Below the pieces are notes generated by a model. It was not told where the DNA came from. It ran no database searches and worked only from the letters and a program-made list of their open reading frames with translations. Of a stretch of DNA of 11,697 bases, positions 1 to 7,022 are shown piece by piece. The stretch is from Comamonadaceae bacterium. GTDB taxonomy: Bacteria > Pseudomonadota > Gammaproteobacteria > Burkholderiales > Burkholderiaceae_C. The first letter of the stretch is position 1. The number at the start of each line of letters is the position of its first letter. The stretch covers positions 1-11,697 of the forward strand of contig CANHUM010000024.1 of NCBI GenBank assembly GCA_947463845.1, given 5' to 3'. A program made the translations under genes and the position numbers.

Positions 1-1
1 A

Positions 2-460
2 AGTCCCAAACGCAGGTTGATGGAACGGTTTCGCCAAGGAGGGGGGCAAGGCGATGCACAAGGACGCAGGGGGTGCGTGCTTGTGGCTTCGGCATCATTT
101 TGGGAAGGCTTTGATGTGCCGGGTGATGCGCTGCAGTTGGTGGTGATCGACAAGCTGCCTTTTCCACCGCCGGGTGATCCTTTGTTCGAGGCCCGTAGCC
201 GACGGACCATTCAGCAGGGCAACAATGCGTTCGTCGATCTCGCATTGCCTGAAGCGGCGATTTCGCTCAAGCAAGGCGCAGGACGGTTGATCAGAAATGA
301 ATCAGATCGTGGGATTTTGGTGGTTTGTGACAACCGACTGGTGGAGAAGCCCTACGGTCGGCGCCTGCTTCGAAGTTTGCCGCAGATGCGCCGTCTCGAA
401 GACTACGCTGCATTTCAGGCGGCTTTGAGCCAGCTCACCAGGGACGCCACCAGCTTTTAG
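2..460 (+). CDS. DinG/YoaA-family ATP-dependent DNA helicase, C-terminal end (partial)
   Basis: This is the last 152 residues of an XPD-like superfamily 2 helicase of the DinG/YoaA group; the reading frame is open to the left edge, so the true start, Walker A motif and any iron-sulfur cysteines lie outside the window. Seen directly: an FWEGFDVPGD segment typical of the second RecA-like domain, a PFPPPGDPLFEAR segment, and the helicase motif VI signature QGAGRLIRNESDRG followed by an LVVCDNRL strand. These are characteristic of DinG-type enzymes, which unwind DNA 5' to 3' at forks, R-loops or damage. The end of the gene overlaps the 3' end of bamD on the other strand by 26 bp. I cannot separate DinG from YoaA on this fragment, so no symbol is given. 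Family assignment is confident; the exact role is inference. Confidence 0.9.
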   Translation, partial: SPKRRLMERFRQGGGQGDAQGRRGCVLVASASFWEGFDVPGDALQLVVIDKLPFPPPGDPLFEARSRRTIQQGNNAFVDLALPEAAISLKQGAGRLIRNESDRGILVVCDNRLVEKPYGRRLLRSLPQMRRLEDYAAFQAALSQLTRDATSF

Positions 461-1241
461 TTTTTGGGGGGGCTGATCCCTTGAGGTAGGCCGACTCCGG
501 AAAGTTCTTGCGAAGGACTCGCAAAGCATCATCACGCAGTGCCGTCATGCCCATGGCATCGTACGATTGAACCAGGATGGACAAAGCCTCCTCAACCGCG
601 GGAGCGCCTTCGAAGTCCGAGATGGCTTGTTGAGCCCGGTTGATTGCAGCCACATGGGCACCACGCTTTGCGTAATAACGTGCAACGTGGACTTCATATG
701 CCGCCAAAGAATTGACCACATGGACCATGCGTTGCCTGGCGTCTACAGTGTATTTGGAGTCTGGGAAACGGGTGGTCAGTTCAAGGAAGGACTCATAAGA
801 ATCCTTGGCCGCTTTCTGGTCTCTTTCGGACAAATCTTGGCGGGTGAGAAAGGAAAAAAGGCCCAGGTTGTCGTTGAAATTCACCAGCCCTTTCAAATAA
901 AGGGCATAGTCAACGGCTGGACTGGTAGGGTGAAGACGAATAAAACGGTCCAAAGTTGCCAAGGCTTGGATCTTGTTGCCGGTTTTGTATTGGGCAAAGG
1001 CCTTGTCGATTTGTGCTTGCTGGGCCAGCACGGTACCCGCTGCACGGCCTTCCAGTTTTTCGTAGTAGCCAATCGCTTTGTCCCAGGCGCCAGCACTGGC
1101 TTCATCGCGTGCTTCGCTGTAAATTTTCTCTGGTGACCAGCCTGCGGTGGGGTCTTTGGGGTTGTTAGCGCAGCCGCTCAGCGTGAGTCCCGCAGCCAGT
1201 ACAAGGCAAGCAGGAACCATCGATAATCTGAAGCTTTGCAT
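435..1241 (-). CDS. bamD: BamD, outer-membrane protein assembly lipoprotein
   Basis: BamD (formerly YfiO/ComL) is the essential lipoprotein partner of BamA in the BAM complex, which folds beta-barrel proteins into the outer membrane from the periplasmic side. The chosen start gives 268 residues, slightly longer than the 245 of E. coli. Residues 1-24 form a lipoprotein signal peptide ending in the lipobox LSGC, with C24 as the lipidated residue and A at +2, which favours outer-membrane sorting. The rest is alpha-helical tetratricopeptide-type repeat sequence, including a YALYLKGLVNF segment and a LTTRFPDSKY segment typical of BamD. The frame is open for 23 more codons upstream, but this ATG has an AAGGTG Shine-Dalgarno 6 nt before it (1248-1253, minus strand). 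A later Met at residue 8 is possible but less well placed. The divergent rluD neighbour matches the E. coli arrangement, which supports the call. Confidence 0.95.
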   Translation of the reverse strand: MQSFRLSMVPACLVLAAGLTLSGCANNPKDPTAGWSPEKIYSEARDEASAGAWDKAIGYYEKLEGRAAGTVLAQQAQIDKAFAQYKTGNKIQALATLDRFIRLHPTSPAVDYALYLKGLVNFNDNLGLFSFLTRQDLSERDQKAAKDSYESFLELTTRFPDSKYTVDARQRMVHVVNSLAAYEVHVARYYAKRGAHVAAINRAQQAISDFEGAPAVEEALSILVQSYDAMGMTALRDDALRVLRKNFPESAYLKGSAPPKTKSWWRPW

Positions 1242-1247
1242 CTGTAA

Positions 1248-1277
1248 CACCTTGATTTGTTGAACGCTTTGATTATA
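1248..1277 (-). promoter_or_regulatory. bamD promoter -10 box and Shine-Dalgarno
   Basis: Read on the minus strand, positions 1277-1272 are a perfect TATAAT. A start about 7 nt downstream (near 1265) would leave a leader of about 24 nt carrying AAGGTG at 1253-1248, 6 nt before the bamD ATG. No good -35 hexamer sits at 16-18 bp; TCATCC is the sequence at 17 bp. The promoter is therefore inferred from the -10 box and its position only. Confidence 0.55.
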
Positions 1278-1292
1278 TCGACCGACCCCGAA

Positions 1293-2279
1293 ATGGATGA
1301 CCTTGGCCATCTTCCAGACGATCCGGAGCGCGTGCTGGATGTCTTGCAGGAGGTTCGGTGCGCTGTTGTTCCGGCAACCTTACACGGTCAGAGACTCGAC
1401 CGGGTTTTTGCCCAGTTGGTTCCCGAGTTTTCTCGCAGCTATTTGCAGCAGCTGATTGAACAAGGCGACGCCCTTGTGGATGGACGGGTAACCACCAAGG
1501 TTTCCGCCAAAGTTCGTTTGGGACATCAGCTTCAAATGACTTTGCGGGCCACACCGCAGTCTCAAGCCTTTGTTCCTGAGTCCATGCCCATCGATGTGGT
1601 TTATGAGGATGAACATTTGAGGGTGATTCACAAACCAGCAGGTTTGGTCGTGCACCCGGCTCCAGGAAATTGGGGCGGAACTTTGCTCAATGGATTGTTG
1701 GCGATGGATCCCAAGGCCTTCGATGTGCCCCGCGCCGGCATTGTTCACCGATTGGACAAAGACACCAGCGGGCTGATGGTGGTCGCACGAACCAGACAGG
1801 CAATGGACGCCCTGGTGTCTTTGATTGCTGCCAGAAAAGTGCATCGTCAATATTTGGCAATTGCGCATGAATGTTGGACAGGACCCTCAACAAGACATGT
1901 GGATGCAGCCATTGGCCGAGACCCGTCCCATAGATTGCGCATGGCAGTGGTTGATCTCTCGTACCAATCTGGAAAAACTGCATCGACGACCCTGGATTTG
2001 CTGGCACAAGGTGACCGTTGTTGTCTCGTTCAGTGCACTTTGCACACGGGACGCACGCACCAAATCCGTGTTCACATGGCTCATACAGGCCACCCCCTTC
2101 TGGGTGACGCCGTTTATGGTGGGGCAGCAAGGGCAGGCTTGATGCGTCAAGCGCTGCATGCATGGCGATTGGCTTTTGTGCACCCCATAACAGGTGAACA
2201 GCTCGATCTCCAAACGGATTGGCCTGCCGACATGGCCTCGGCCCTCCAATCCTTGGGCCTTCGCTACAATCTGCAGTGA
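1293..2279 (+). CDS. rluD: RluD, 23S rRNA pseudouridine synthase (helix 69)
   Basis: RluD isomerises uridines to pseudouridine at positions 1911, 1915 and 1917 (E. coli numbering) in helix 69 of 23S rRNA, at the subunit interface, and supports 50S maturation. From the chosen ATG the protein has 328 residues, close to the 326 of E. coli. An N-terminal S4 RNA-binding domain (about residues 31-85, starting QRLDRVFAQL) precedes the RluA-type catalytic domain. The catalytic motif HRLDKDTSG places the nucleophilic aspartate at residue 155, and the family motif GRTHQIRVHM follows near residue 253. An in-frame TTG at 1257 would add 12 residues; I prefer 1293 because of length. Neither start has a clear Shine-Dalgarno. 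RluC has the same domains, but the divergent bamD neighbour is the classic rluD context. The pgeF gene that often follows rluD is not here. Confidence 0.92.
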   Translation: MDDLGHLPDDPERVLDVLQEVRCAVVPATLHGQRLDRVFAQLVPEFSRSYLQQLIEQGDALVDGRVTTKVSAKVRLGHQLQMTLRATPQSQAFVPESMPIDVVYEDEHLRVIHKPAGLVVHPAPGNWGGTLLNGLLAMDPKAFDVPRAGIVHRLDKDTSGLMVVARTRQAMDALVSLIAARKVHRQYLAIAHECWTGPSTRHVDAAIGRDPSHRLRMAVVDLSYQSGKTASTTLDLLAQGDRCCLVQCTLHTGRTHQIRVHMAHTGHPLLGDAVYGGAARAGLMRQALHAWRLAFVHPITGEQLDLQTDWPADMASALQSLGLRYNLQ

Positions 2280-2367
2280 CGGGTAGCGCTCCGCATGGCC
2301 TTTGGGCTGACATGGATTTCAGCTTCGATCGCGCAAAATCCGCGCACCGCCATTTTTCCACCAACCT

Positions 2368-2386
2368 CGCCGTGAGGCGTTTTTTT
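2368..2386 (+). terminator. Short terminator-like hairpin before scpB
   Basis: CGCC (2368-2371) pairs with GGCG (2376-2379) across a GTGA loop that fits the stable GNRA class, and seven T residues follow (2380-2386). The stem is only 4 bp, so strength is uncertain. An alternative 4-bp pairing, CCTC with GAGG, overlaps it. It lies 89 bp after the rluD stop and 16 bp before the scpB ATG. It could end rluD transcription or act as an attenuator in the scpB leader. Confidence 0.5.
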
Positions 2387-2402
2387 CCGAAAGACCGACA
2401 CC

Positions 2403-3125
2403 ATGAATACGGCGCAAGCCAAGCGTGTCCTGGAAGCGGCCTTGCTCACAGCAGGTCAACCTTTGTCCTTGCGCGATCTGCGCGTTTTGTACGAAGACTC
2501 ACTCGGGGCTGACACCCTGCGTGTGATGTTGCAAGAACTCGAACAGGAATGGGCCAACAAAGGCTTGGAGCTGGTCCATGTTGCCAGCGGCTGGCGGTTT
2601 CAGAGCCGTCCACAGTTGCGGCCCTTTTTGGATCGCCTTCACCCCGAAAAGCCCCCCAAATACACCCGCGCTGTTCTTGAGACGCTCGCCATCATTGCTT
2701 ACCGTCAACCCGTCACGCGTGGTGACATGGAAGATATCCGGGGGGTCACGATCAGTTCCCAGATCCTCAAGCAATTGGAAGATCGGGGTTGGGTGGAAGT
2801 GATAGGTCACCGCGAAACGGTGGGTCGTCCGAGTCTTTTTGCCACGACCCGCCAATTTCTGGATGATCTCGGCCTGGCCTCTCTAGACCAGCTGCCCTTG
2901 CTGTCACAGGTCGACTCAACCATGTCGGCTCTCGCTGGCGTTCTTGACGATGCGCCCGCCCAAACCAGTTTGCTACTGGGAGAGGGGCCGATCGATGTCG
3001 AGGATCCATCCTACCCATCCCTTCCAACCCATTCCTCCACCGCTGAACTCACTGCACCCGATCATTCGGACGTGGACTCCGCCAACACCGAGCCCAAACT
3101 CGGCCCAGAGAACGCCCAGACATGA
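2403..3125 (+). CDS. scpB: ScpB, SMC-associated segregation and condensation protein
   Basis: ScpB is a winged-helix (kite) subunit that dimerises and works with ScpA and an SMC ATPase in the bacterial condensin that organises and segregates the chromosome. The 240-residue product has the expected order: an N-terminal winged helix (about 1-80, starting [16 protein letters not shown]), then the family signature [23 protein letters not shown] (about 93-115) and a second winged helix ending near [18 protein letters not shown] (about 141-158). Residues 165-240 are an acidic, Pro/Ser/Thr-rich tail that looks disordered. No Shine-Dalgarno is visible before the ATG; the upstream bases read GACACC. 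The stop overlaps the rluB start as ATGA, implying translational coupling. scpA is not next to it in this window. The scpB-rluB pairing is common in bacteria and supports both calls. Confidence 0.93.
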   Translation: MNTAQAKRVLEAALLTAGQPLSLRDLRVLYEDSLGADTLRVMLQELEQEWANKGLELVHVASGWRFQSRPQLRPFLDRLHPEKPPKYTRAVLETLAIIAYRQPVTRGDMEDIRGVTISSQILKQLEDRGWVEVIGHRETVGRPSLFATTRQFLDDLGLASLDQLPLLSQVDSTMSALAGVLDDAPAQTSLLLGEGPIDVEDPSYPSLPTHSSTAELTAPDHSDVDSANTEPKLGPENAQT

Positions 3126-4327
3126 ACGATTCCGTGAAGAAAGAGCAGACCCGACCTGCTGGCGTTTATGCCTCCCGCAAAATGCCGAGGACCTCAACTG
3201 ACCTGCCATCCTATAGGGCCATTGATTTCGCACATGTGGTCTCAGGTCAGTTCGATGAGGAAGAGCCTGGGAAAGAAGTGACACAAGACTTGGGCAAGCG
3301 CGTGCTCGCGCCACAGACCGACTCGCCCAAATTGCACAAAGTTCTGGCTCAAGCGGGCATGGGTTCGCGACTGGAGATGGAAAAGCTCATCACTGAAGGC
3401 CGCATTGCTGTGAACAATGAGCCAGCCCATGTAGGGCAGCGGGTCCAATACGGCGATCAAATCAAGGTGGACGGCAAACCGATCCGCATCCGCATTGATC
3501 CTCCGCCGGCCCGAGTGATCGCTTACCACAAGCCCGCAGGTGAGATCGTTAGCCATGACGATCCGCAAAATCGCCCCTCGGTTTTTCGTAAGCTGCCACG
3601 GCTTCACAACGGGAAATGGCAATCGGTGGGTCGCCTGGACCTCAACACAGAAGGACTGTTGCTCTTCACCAGTTCGGGTGAGTTGGCCAATCAACTCATG
3701 CACCCACGTTTTGGTTTGGAGCGCGAGTATGCCGTGCGTGTCCTGGGTGCTCTGAGCAAGGATGAAAAGCAAAAACTCTTGGATGGCGTGATGCTCGAGG
3801 ACGGTCCGGCTCAGTTCGGATCTATTGAGGACGGCGGGGGCGAAGGCTCCAACTGCTGGTATCGAGTGACCATTTCCGAAGGGCGCAACCGTGAGGTACG
3901 TCGCATGATGGAAGCGGTGGGGCATGCGGTCAGTCGTTTGATCCGCATCCGCTACGGCGCGATGGTGCTGCCCCATGGTTTGCGTCGGGGCGCCTGGCTG
4001 GAGCTGGACGAAGCCGATATCCGCTCACTGATGCGTGCAGCGGGCACCAGCGCACGACCCCAGCCTGTAGCAGCGCAGCCCTCCCGAACCGATCGCAATG
4101 ACCGACGACCGCGCACTGGCGGTCAGGGCAAGGCAGGCACCGCTGTGCCACGCCTCAAACCGCCTGCTAAACCCAACCAGGCCCCTGGTGGCTCAGGTTT
4201 ACACGCGAAAGCCGACGCGAAGAAAAGCGAGACCCAATTTATTGGCGCTGAAAGTTTCAATCGACTGAAAAAAGCCCAGGGTGGCCCTGGGCGAAGCGGT
4301 CGCGGTGGCAGTGGCCGCAGCCGCTGA
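3122..4327 (+). CDS. rluB: RluB, 23S rRNA pseudouridine synthase
   Basis: RluB belongs to the RsuA/RluB/E/F family and makes pseudouridine 2605 (E. coli numbering) in 23S rRNA, near the peptidyl-transferase centre. An S4 domain occupies about residues 68-115 ([20 protein letters not shown]). The catalytic domain carries [14 protein letters not shown] with the nucleophilic Asp at residue 173, and [16 protein letters not shown] near 253-268. At 401 residues it is much longer than the 291 of E. coli RluB: it has about 67 extra residues at the N-terminus and a basic, Gly/Pro/Arg-rich tail from about residue 308 to the end. The tail looks disordered and could bind RNA, which is inference. The start overlaps the scpB stop. 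RluB rather than RsuA, RluE or RluF is favoured by the scpB neighbour. Nucleotides 4268-4292 within the tail form a strong hairpin. Confidence 0.9.
   Translation: MNDSVKKEQTRPAGVYASRKMPRTSTDLPSYRAIDFAHVVSGQFDEEEPGKEVTQDLGKRVLAPQTDSPKLHKVLAQAGMGSRLEMEKLITEGRIAVNNEPAHVGQRVQYGDQIKVDGKPIRIRIDPPPARVIAYHKPAGEIVSHDDPQNRPSVFRKLPRLHNGKWQSVGRLDLNTEGLLLFTSSGELANQLMHPRFGLEREYAVRVLGALSKDEKQKLLDGVMLEDGPAQFGSIEDGGGEGSNCWYRVTISEGRNREVRRMMEAVGHAVSRLIRIRYGAMVLPHGLRRGAWLELDEADIRSLMRAAGTSARPQPVAAQPSRTDRNDRRPRTGGQGKAGTAVPRLKPPAKPNQAPGGSGLHAKADAKKSETQFIGAESFNRLKKAQGGPGRSGRGGSGRSR
4268..4292 (-). terminator. Antisense terminator-like hairpin inside the rluB tail
   Basis: GCCCAGGG (4274-4281) and CCCTGGGC (4285-4292) are perfect 8-bp inverted arms around a 3-nt loop. 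Six A residues at 4268-4273 flank them, so on the minus strand this is a GC-rich hairpin followed by six T: the form of a Rho-independent terminator. On the plus strand no T tract follows and the bases code for the rluB tail. No minus-strand gene is seen nearby that would need it. The structure is seen; its function is unknown. Confidence 0.45.
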
Positions 4328-4425
4328 GCTTGATGGCTTTGCCTGTGGCCGCCTAGCCTCAGAGGCTTCAAGTGAATGTCGCTTGACCCTGTGAGGCGAA
4401 GGCTTTTTGGCAGGCTTGCTCAGGT

Positions 4426-4431
4426 TAGAAT
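4426..4431 (+). promoter_or_regulatory. Possible ndk promoter -10 box
   Basis: TAGAAT (five of six matches to TATAAT) lies 56 bp before the ndk ATG and would give a leader of about 50 nt. The TTGGCA upstream (4407-4412) is a fair -35 match, but the spacer is only 13 bp, so it is not a standard pair. The position within the 160-bp gap after rluB is the main support. The rest of this gap holds short imperfect inverted repeats and no recognisable gene. Confidence 0.35.
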
Positions 4432-4487
4432 AGACGGCTTTGCTGCGAGGCAAAATAGCATTCAATACTTTCGTAATAGGAAATCAA

Positions 4488-4913
4488 ATGGCCATCGAAC
4501 GCACTCTCTCCATCATCAAGCCTGACGCCGTCGCGAAGAACGTCATCGGTCAGATCTACGCCCGTTTTGAAGCTGCTGGCCTCAAAGTGGTCGCTGCCAA
4601 GATGGTCCACCTTTCACGTGGCGAGGCCGAGCAGTTCTACGGCGTGCACAAAGAGCGCCCTTTCTTCAAAGACCTGGTCGACTTCATGGTCTCCGGGCCT
4701 GTCATGATCCAAGCTCTGGAAGGTGAGAGTGCCATCGCCAAAAACCGCGATTTGATGGGCGCGACCGATCCCAAGAAAGCGGCTGCGGGTACCATTCGTG
4801 CTGATTTTGCCGACAGCATCGACGCCAATGCCGTTCACGGTTCTGACGCTCCCGAAACTGCTGCCGCTGAAGTTGCTTTCTTCTTCCCAGGCATGAACGT
4901 CTATTCACGCTGA
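4488..4913 (+). CDS. ndk: Nucleoside diphosphate kinase
   Basis: Ndk moves the gamma phosphate of ATP onto other (d)NDPs through a phosphohistidine intermediate, keeping cytosolic nucleotide pools balanced. The product is 141 residues, the usual bacterial length. It starts [15 protein letters not shown] and keeps the active-site segment [12 protein letters not shown], with the phosphorylated histidine at residue 117, followed by the conserved end of the fold at AEVAFFFPG. The frame is open further upstream, but this ATG matches the family N-terminus and has TAGGA as a Shine-Dalgarno 6 nt before it (4477-4481). It stands 36 bp before rlmN, the same neighbour as in E. coli. Confidence 0.97.
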   Translation: MAIERTLSIIKPDAVAKNVIGQIYARFEAAGLKVVAAKMVHLSRGEAEQFYGVHKERPFFKDLVDFMVSGPVMIQALEGESAIAKNRDLMGATDPKKAAAGTIRADFADSIDANAVHGSDAPETAAAEVAFFFPGMNVYSR

Positions 4914-4949
4914 TCGTGATGCGTAACGCGCCCACTGCGCCCTGACTCC

Positions 4950-6089
4950 ATGACGGCCAACCTTCTCGAATTCGATCTTGAAGGTCTGGCCGTTTTTTGC
5001 GAAGGTCTGGGTGAAAAGCGCTTTCGGGCCACCCAGTTGTTCCGCTGGATTCATCAGCGGGGCGCTTCTGATTTTGACCGGATGAGCGATCTGGCCAAGT
5101 CCTTGCGCCAAAAGCTCCAGTCGCATGCACAGGTCGCGGCGCTGCCCGTGACCCGTCAACATATTTCCGCAGACGGCACCATCAAGTGGCTGTTCGATGT
5201 GGGAGATGGAAACGCCATTGAATCGGTCTTCATTCCCGAAGACGATCGGGGCACTTTGTGCATTTCATCTCAAGCCGGCTGTGCGGTGGGTTGCCGTTTT
5301 TGTTCGACCGGCCACCAGGGCTTCAGCCGTAACCTCACGACCGCCGAAATTTTGGCCCAGCTGTGGTTTGCCGAGCATTTTCTGCGCCGCCATCTCAAGA
5401 CCGATGAGCGAGTCATCTCCAACGTGGTGATGATGGGCATGGGGGAGCCACTGCAAAACTATTCGGCTTTGGTGACGGCGCTTCGCGCAATGCTCGACGA
5501 CCACGGCTATGGCCTCTCGCGCCGCCGCGTTACAGTGTCAACTTCGGGCGTGGTGCCCATGATTGAACGTTTGGCGTCTGACTGCCCAGTCGCCTTGGCC
5601 GTTTCGTTGCATGCCCCCTTCGATGCGCTGCGTGACAGTCTCGTGCCGCTCAACCGCAAATACCCACTCGATGAACTCATGCGCGCTTGCATCGGTTACT
5701 TAGCCCATGCGCCACGTGACTTCATCACTTTTGAATATTGCATGCTCGATGGCGTCAATGACCAACCTGAGCACGCCAGCGCCTTGATTGACCTGATACA
5801 AAAGTACGCCCGTCAAGGACTGCGATGCAAGTTCAACCTGATTCCCTTCAACCCATTCCCAGCTTCCGGATTGTTGCGCTCACCTCTCGTCCGTGTGCAA
5901 GCCTTTGCCAAGCAGTTGCAGGACGCAGGTCTGGTGACCACCGTGCGCAAAACCCGGGGTGACGACATCGATGCAGCATGCGGTCAGTTGGCCGGTGATG
6001 TCAAAGACCGAACTCAAGTGCACAATCGCATAGCGCAGCAACGGATCATCCCATTGGTAGCGTCCCCAACCGTTGCAAATCAGGAGTAA
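4950..6089 (+). CDS. rlmN: RlmN, 23S rRNA A2503 / tRNA A37 C2-methyltransferase (radical SAM)
   Basis: RlmN uses S-adenosylmethionine both as methyl donor and as radical source to make 2-methyladenosine at A2503 of 23S rRNA and A37 of some tRNAs. The 379-residue product has the radical-SAM motif CAVGCRFC with cluster ligands C111, C115 and C118. The two catalytic cysteines are also present: C104 (seven residues before the first ligand, like C118 of E. coli) and C344 in the conserved [14 protein letters not shown] (C355 of E. coli). [10 protein letters not shown] motif near residue 163 matches the SAM-binding region. Cfr-type resistance methyltransferases share the chemistry, but the ndk-rlmN-rodZ context and the close RlmN motifs argue for RlmN. 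The start has no Shine-Dalgarno (upstream bases GACTCC). The stop overlaps the Shine-Dalgarno of rodZ. Confidence 0.96.
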   Translation: MTANLLEFDLEGLAVFCEGLGEKRFRATQLFRWIHQRGASDFDRMSDLAKSLRQKLQSHAQVAALPVTRQHISADGTIKWLFDVGDGNAIESVFIPEDDRGTLCISSQAGCAVGCRFCSTGHQGFSRNLTTAEILAQLWFAEHFLRRHLKTDERVISNVVMMGMGEPLQNYSALVTALRAMLDDHGYGLSRRRVTVSTSGVVPMIERLASDCPVALAVSLHAPFDALRDSLVPLNRKYPLDELMRACIGYLAHAPRDFITFEYCMLDGVNDQPEHASALIDLIQKYARQGLRCKFNLIPFNPFPASGLLRSPLVRVQAFAKQLQDAGLVTTVRKTRGDDIDAACGQLAGDVKDRTQVHNRIAQQRIIPLVASPTVANQE

Positions 6090-6093
6090 TTCC

Positions 6094-7020
6094 ATGAGCA
6101 GCAGTCCTGAAATCGAGGTGGTTCAAGGCTTGAGTGCAGGGCAGATGCTGCGACAAGCCCGTCTCAAAGCTGGTGTCCATCTTGCGGTTTTGTCTGTTCA
6201 TCTCAAAGTTCCTGTGCCGCAGTTGGAGGCCCTTGAGGCTGATGATTGGGACCCTGTCAAAGGACCTGTTTTTTACCGGGGCTTGGCATCGAGTGTCTGC
6301 CGGCAATTGAACATCGAATCGGGGCCTGTTTTATCCCTTTTGCCTCGTCCTTCAGGCCAAATTGCCCCGACCAAGTCTCTTCATCAGTCCACCGACCCTC
6401 TTCTTGTTGTTCATCAGAGAGGCAAACTTTTTCGCCAAGTTTCATCAACCAAGTTGATGGTGTGGATTGTGCTTTTGTCGGGATTGGCATTTACATGGGT
6501 TTGGATGCCCTCGCTATCTGAATTGGCGGGGCGATATGGATTCCATTTTTCAGCATTGGATCGGAAGTCTGCGCACGTGGTGACTCAGGAAGTGCAATTG
6601 CCATCTGCTGCGCCAGTGAATGCAGGGTTGCGCTTGTCAACTGAGGCAAATGACTCCGCGTCGACTGCAGCTTCTTCGCCTGCGTCTGCTCTTGGTGTGG
6701 TCACGTCTTCCCAGCCCCCATGGACATCCGGTACACCATCGCTGAAGCCTGGCGCAGTGGATGCAACCCTATCATCACCCAGTGCGCAATGGGTGTTCAC
6801 TGCAATCGGTGAAAGCCTGGTCGAACTGCGTAATTCGAAAGATGTGGTCATTTTCAGTGGTGTTCTGAAAGCGGGTGAGACTCAGCGCATCGACAGCCCT
6901 TTGCCTGTCCGAGTGTTGATAGGTCACGCTCAGGTGGTCAATGCAAGTTTCCGTGGGCAGGCTTTTGACTTGAAGCCCCATACCCAAGTCACAGTGGCCC
7001 GATTTGAAGTGAAGGAGTAA
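6094..7020 (+). CDS. rodZ: RodZ-like helix-turn-helix membrane protein
   Basis: RodZ anchors MreB filaments to the inner membrane and helps hold rod shape. The product has 308 residues in RodZ order: a cytoplasmic helix-turn-helix (about 13-75, [15 protein letters not shown] to [12 protein letters not shown]), one membrane segment at about 121-140 ([19 protein letters not shown]), a Ser/Ala/Pro-rich periplasmic linker (about 165-230), and a C-terminal beta-rich domain of the DUF4115 type from about 232. The ATG at 6094 is chosen over an in-frame TTG at 6073 because AGGAG sits 7 nt before it (6082-6086), overlapping the rlmN stop. Position between rlmN and ispG matches E. coli. Overall sequence is loosely conserved in this family, so the name rests on architecture and context as much as on motifs. 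Confidence 0.87.
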   Translation: MSSSPEIEVVQGLSAGQMLRQARLKAGVHLAVLSVHLKVPVPQLEALEADDWDPVKGPVFYRGLASSVCRQLNIESGPVLSLLPRPSGQIAPTKSLHQSTDPLLVVHQRGKLFRQVSSTKLMVWIVLLSGLAFTWVWMPSLSELAGRYGFHFSALDRKSAHVVTQEVQLPSAAPVNAGLRLSTEANDSASTAASSPASALGVVTSSQPPWTSGTPSLKPGAVDATLSSPSAQWVFTAIGESLVELRNSKDVVIFSGVLKAGETQRIDSPLPVRVLIGHAQVVNASFRGQAFDLKPHTQVTVARFEVKE

Positions 7021-7022
7021 TG

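Noticed and set aside
567..1136. 189-codon plus-strand frame opposite bamD
   Set aside because: bamD has a clear signal peptide, promoter and repeat pattern on the other strand, while this frame has none.
1687..2364. 225-codon minus-strand frame across rluD and the gap after it
   Set aside because: It mostly overlaps the catalytic half of rluD. No domain is recognisable and its start lies against the hairpin before scpB.
3242..3976. 244-codon minus-strand frame inside rluB
   Set aside because: It is opposite the S4 and catalytic domains of rluB, has no family motif, and no start signal or independent spacing.
4350..4410. Inverted repeat AGCCTC/GAGGCT and a T5 run after rluB as an rluB terminator
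   Set aside because: The arms leave almost no loop, and the T run at 4404-4408 does not directly follow a stem, so a terminator is not supported.
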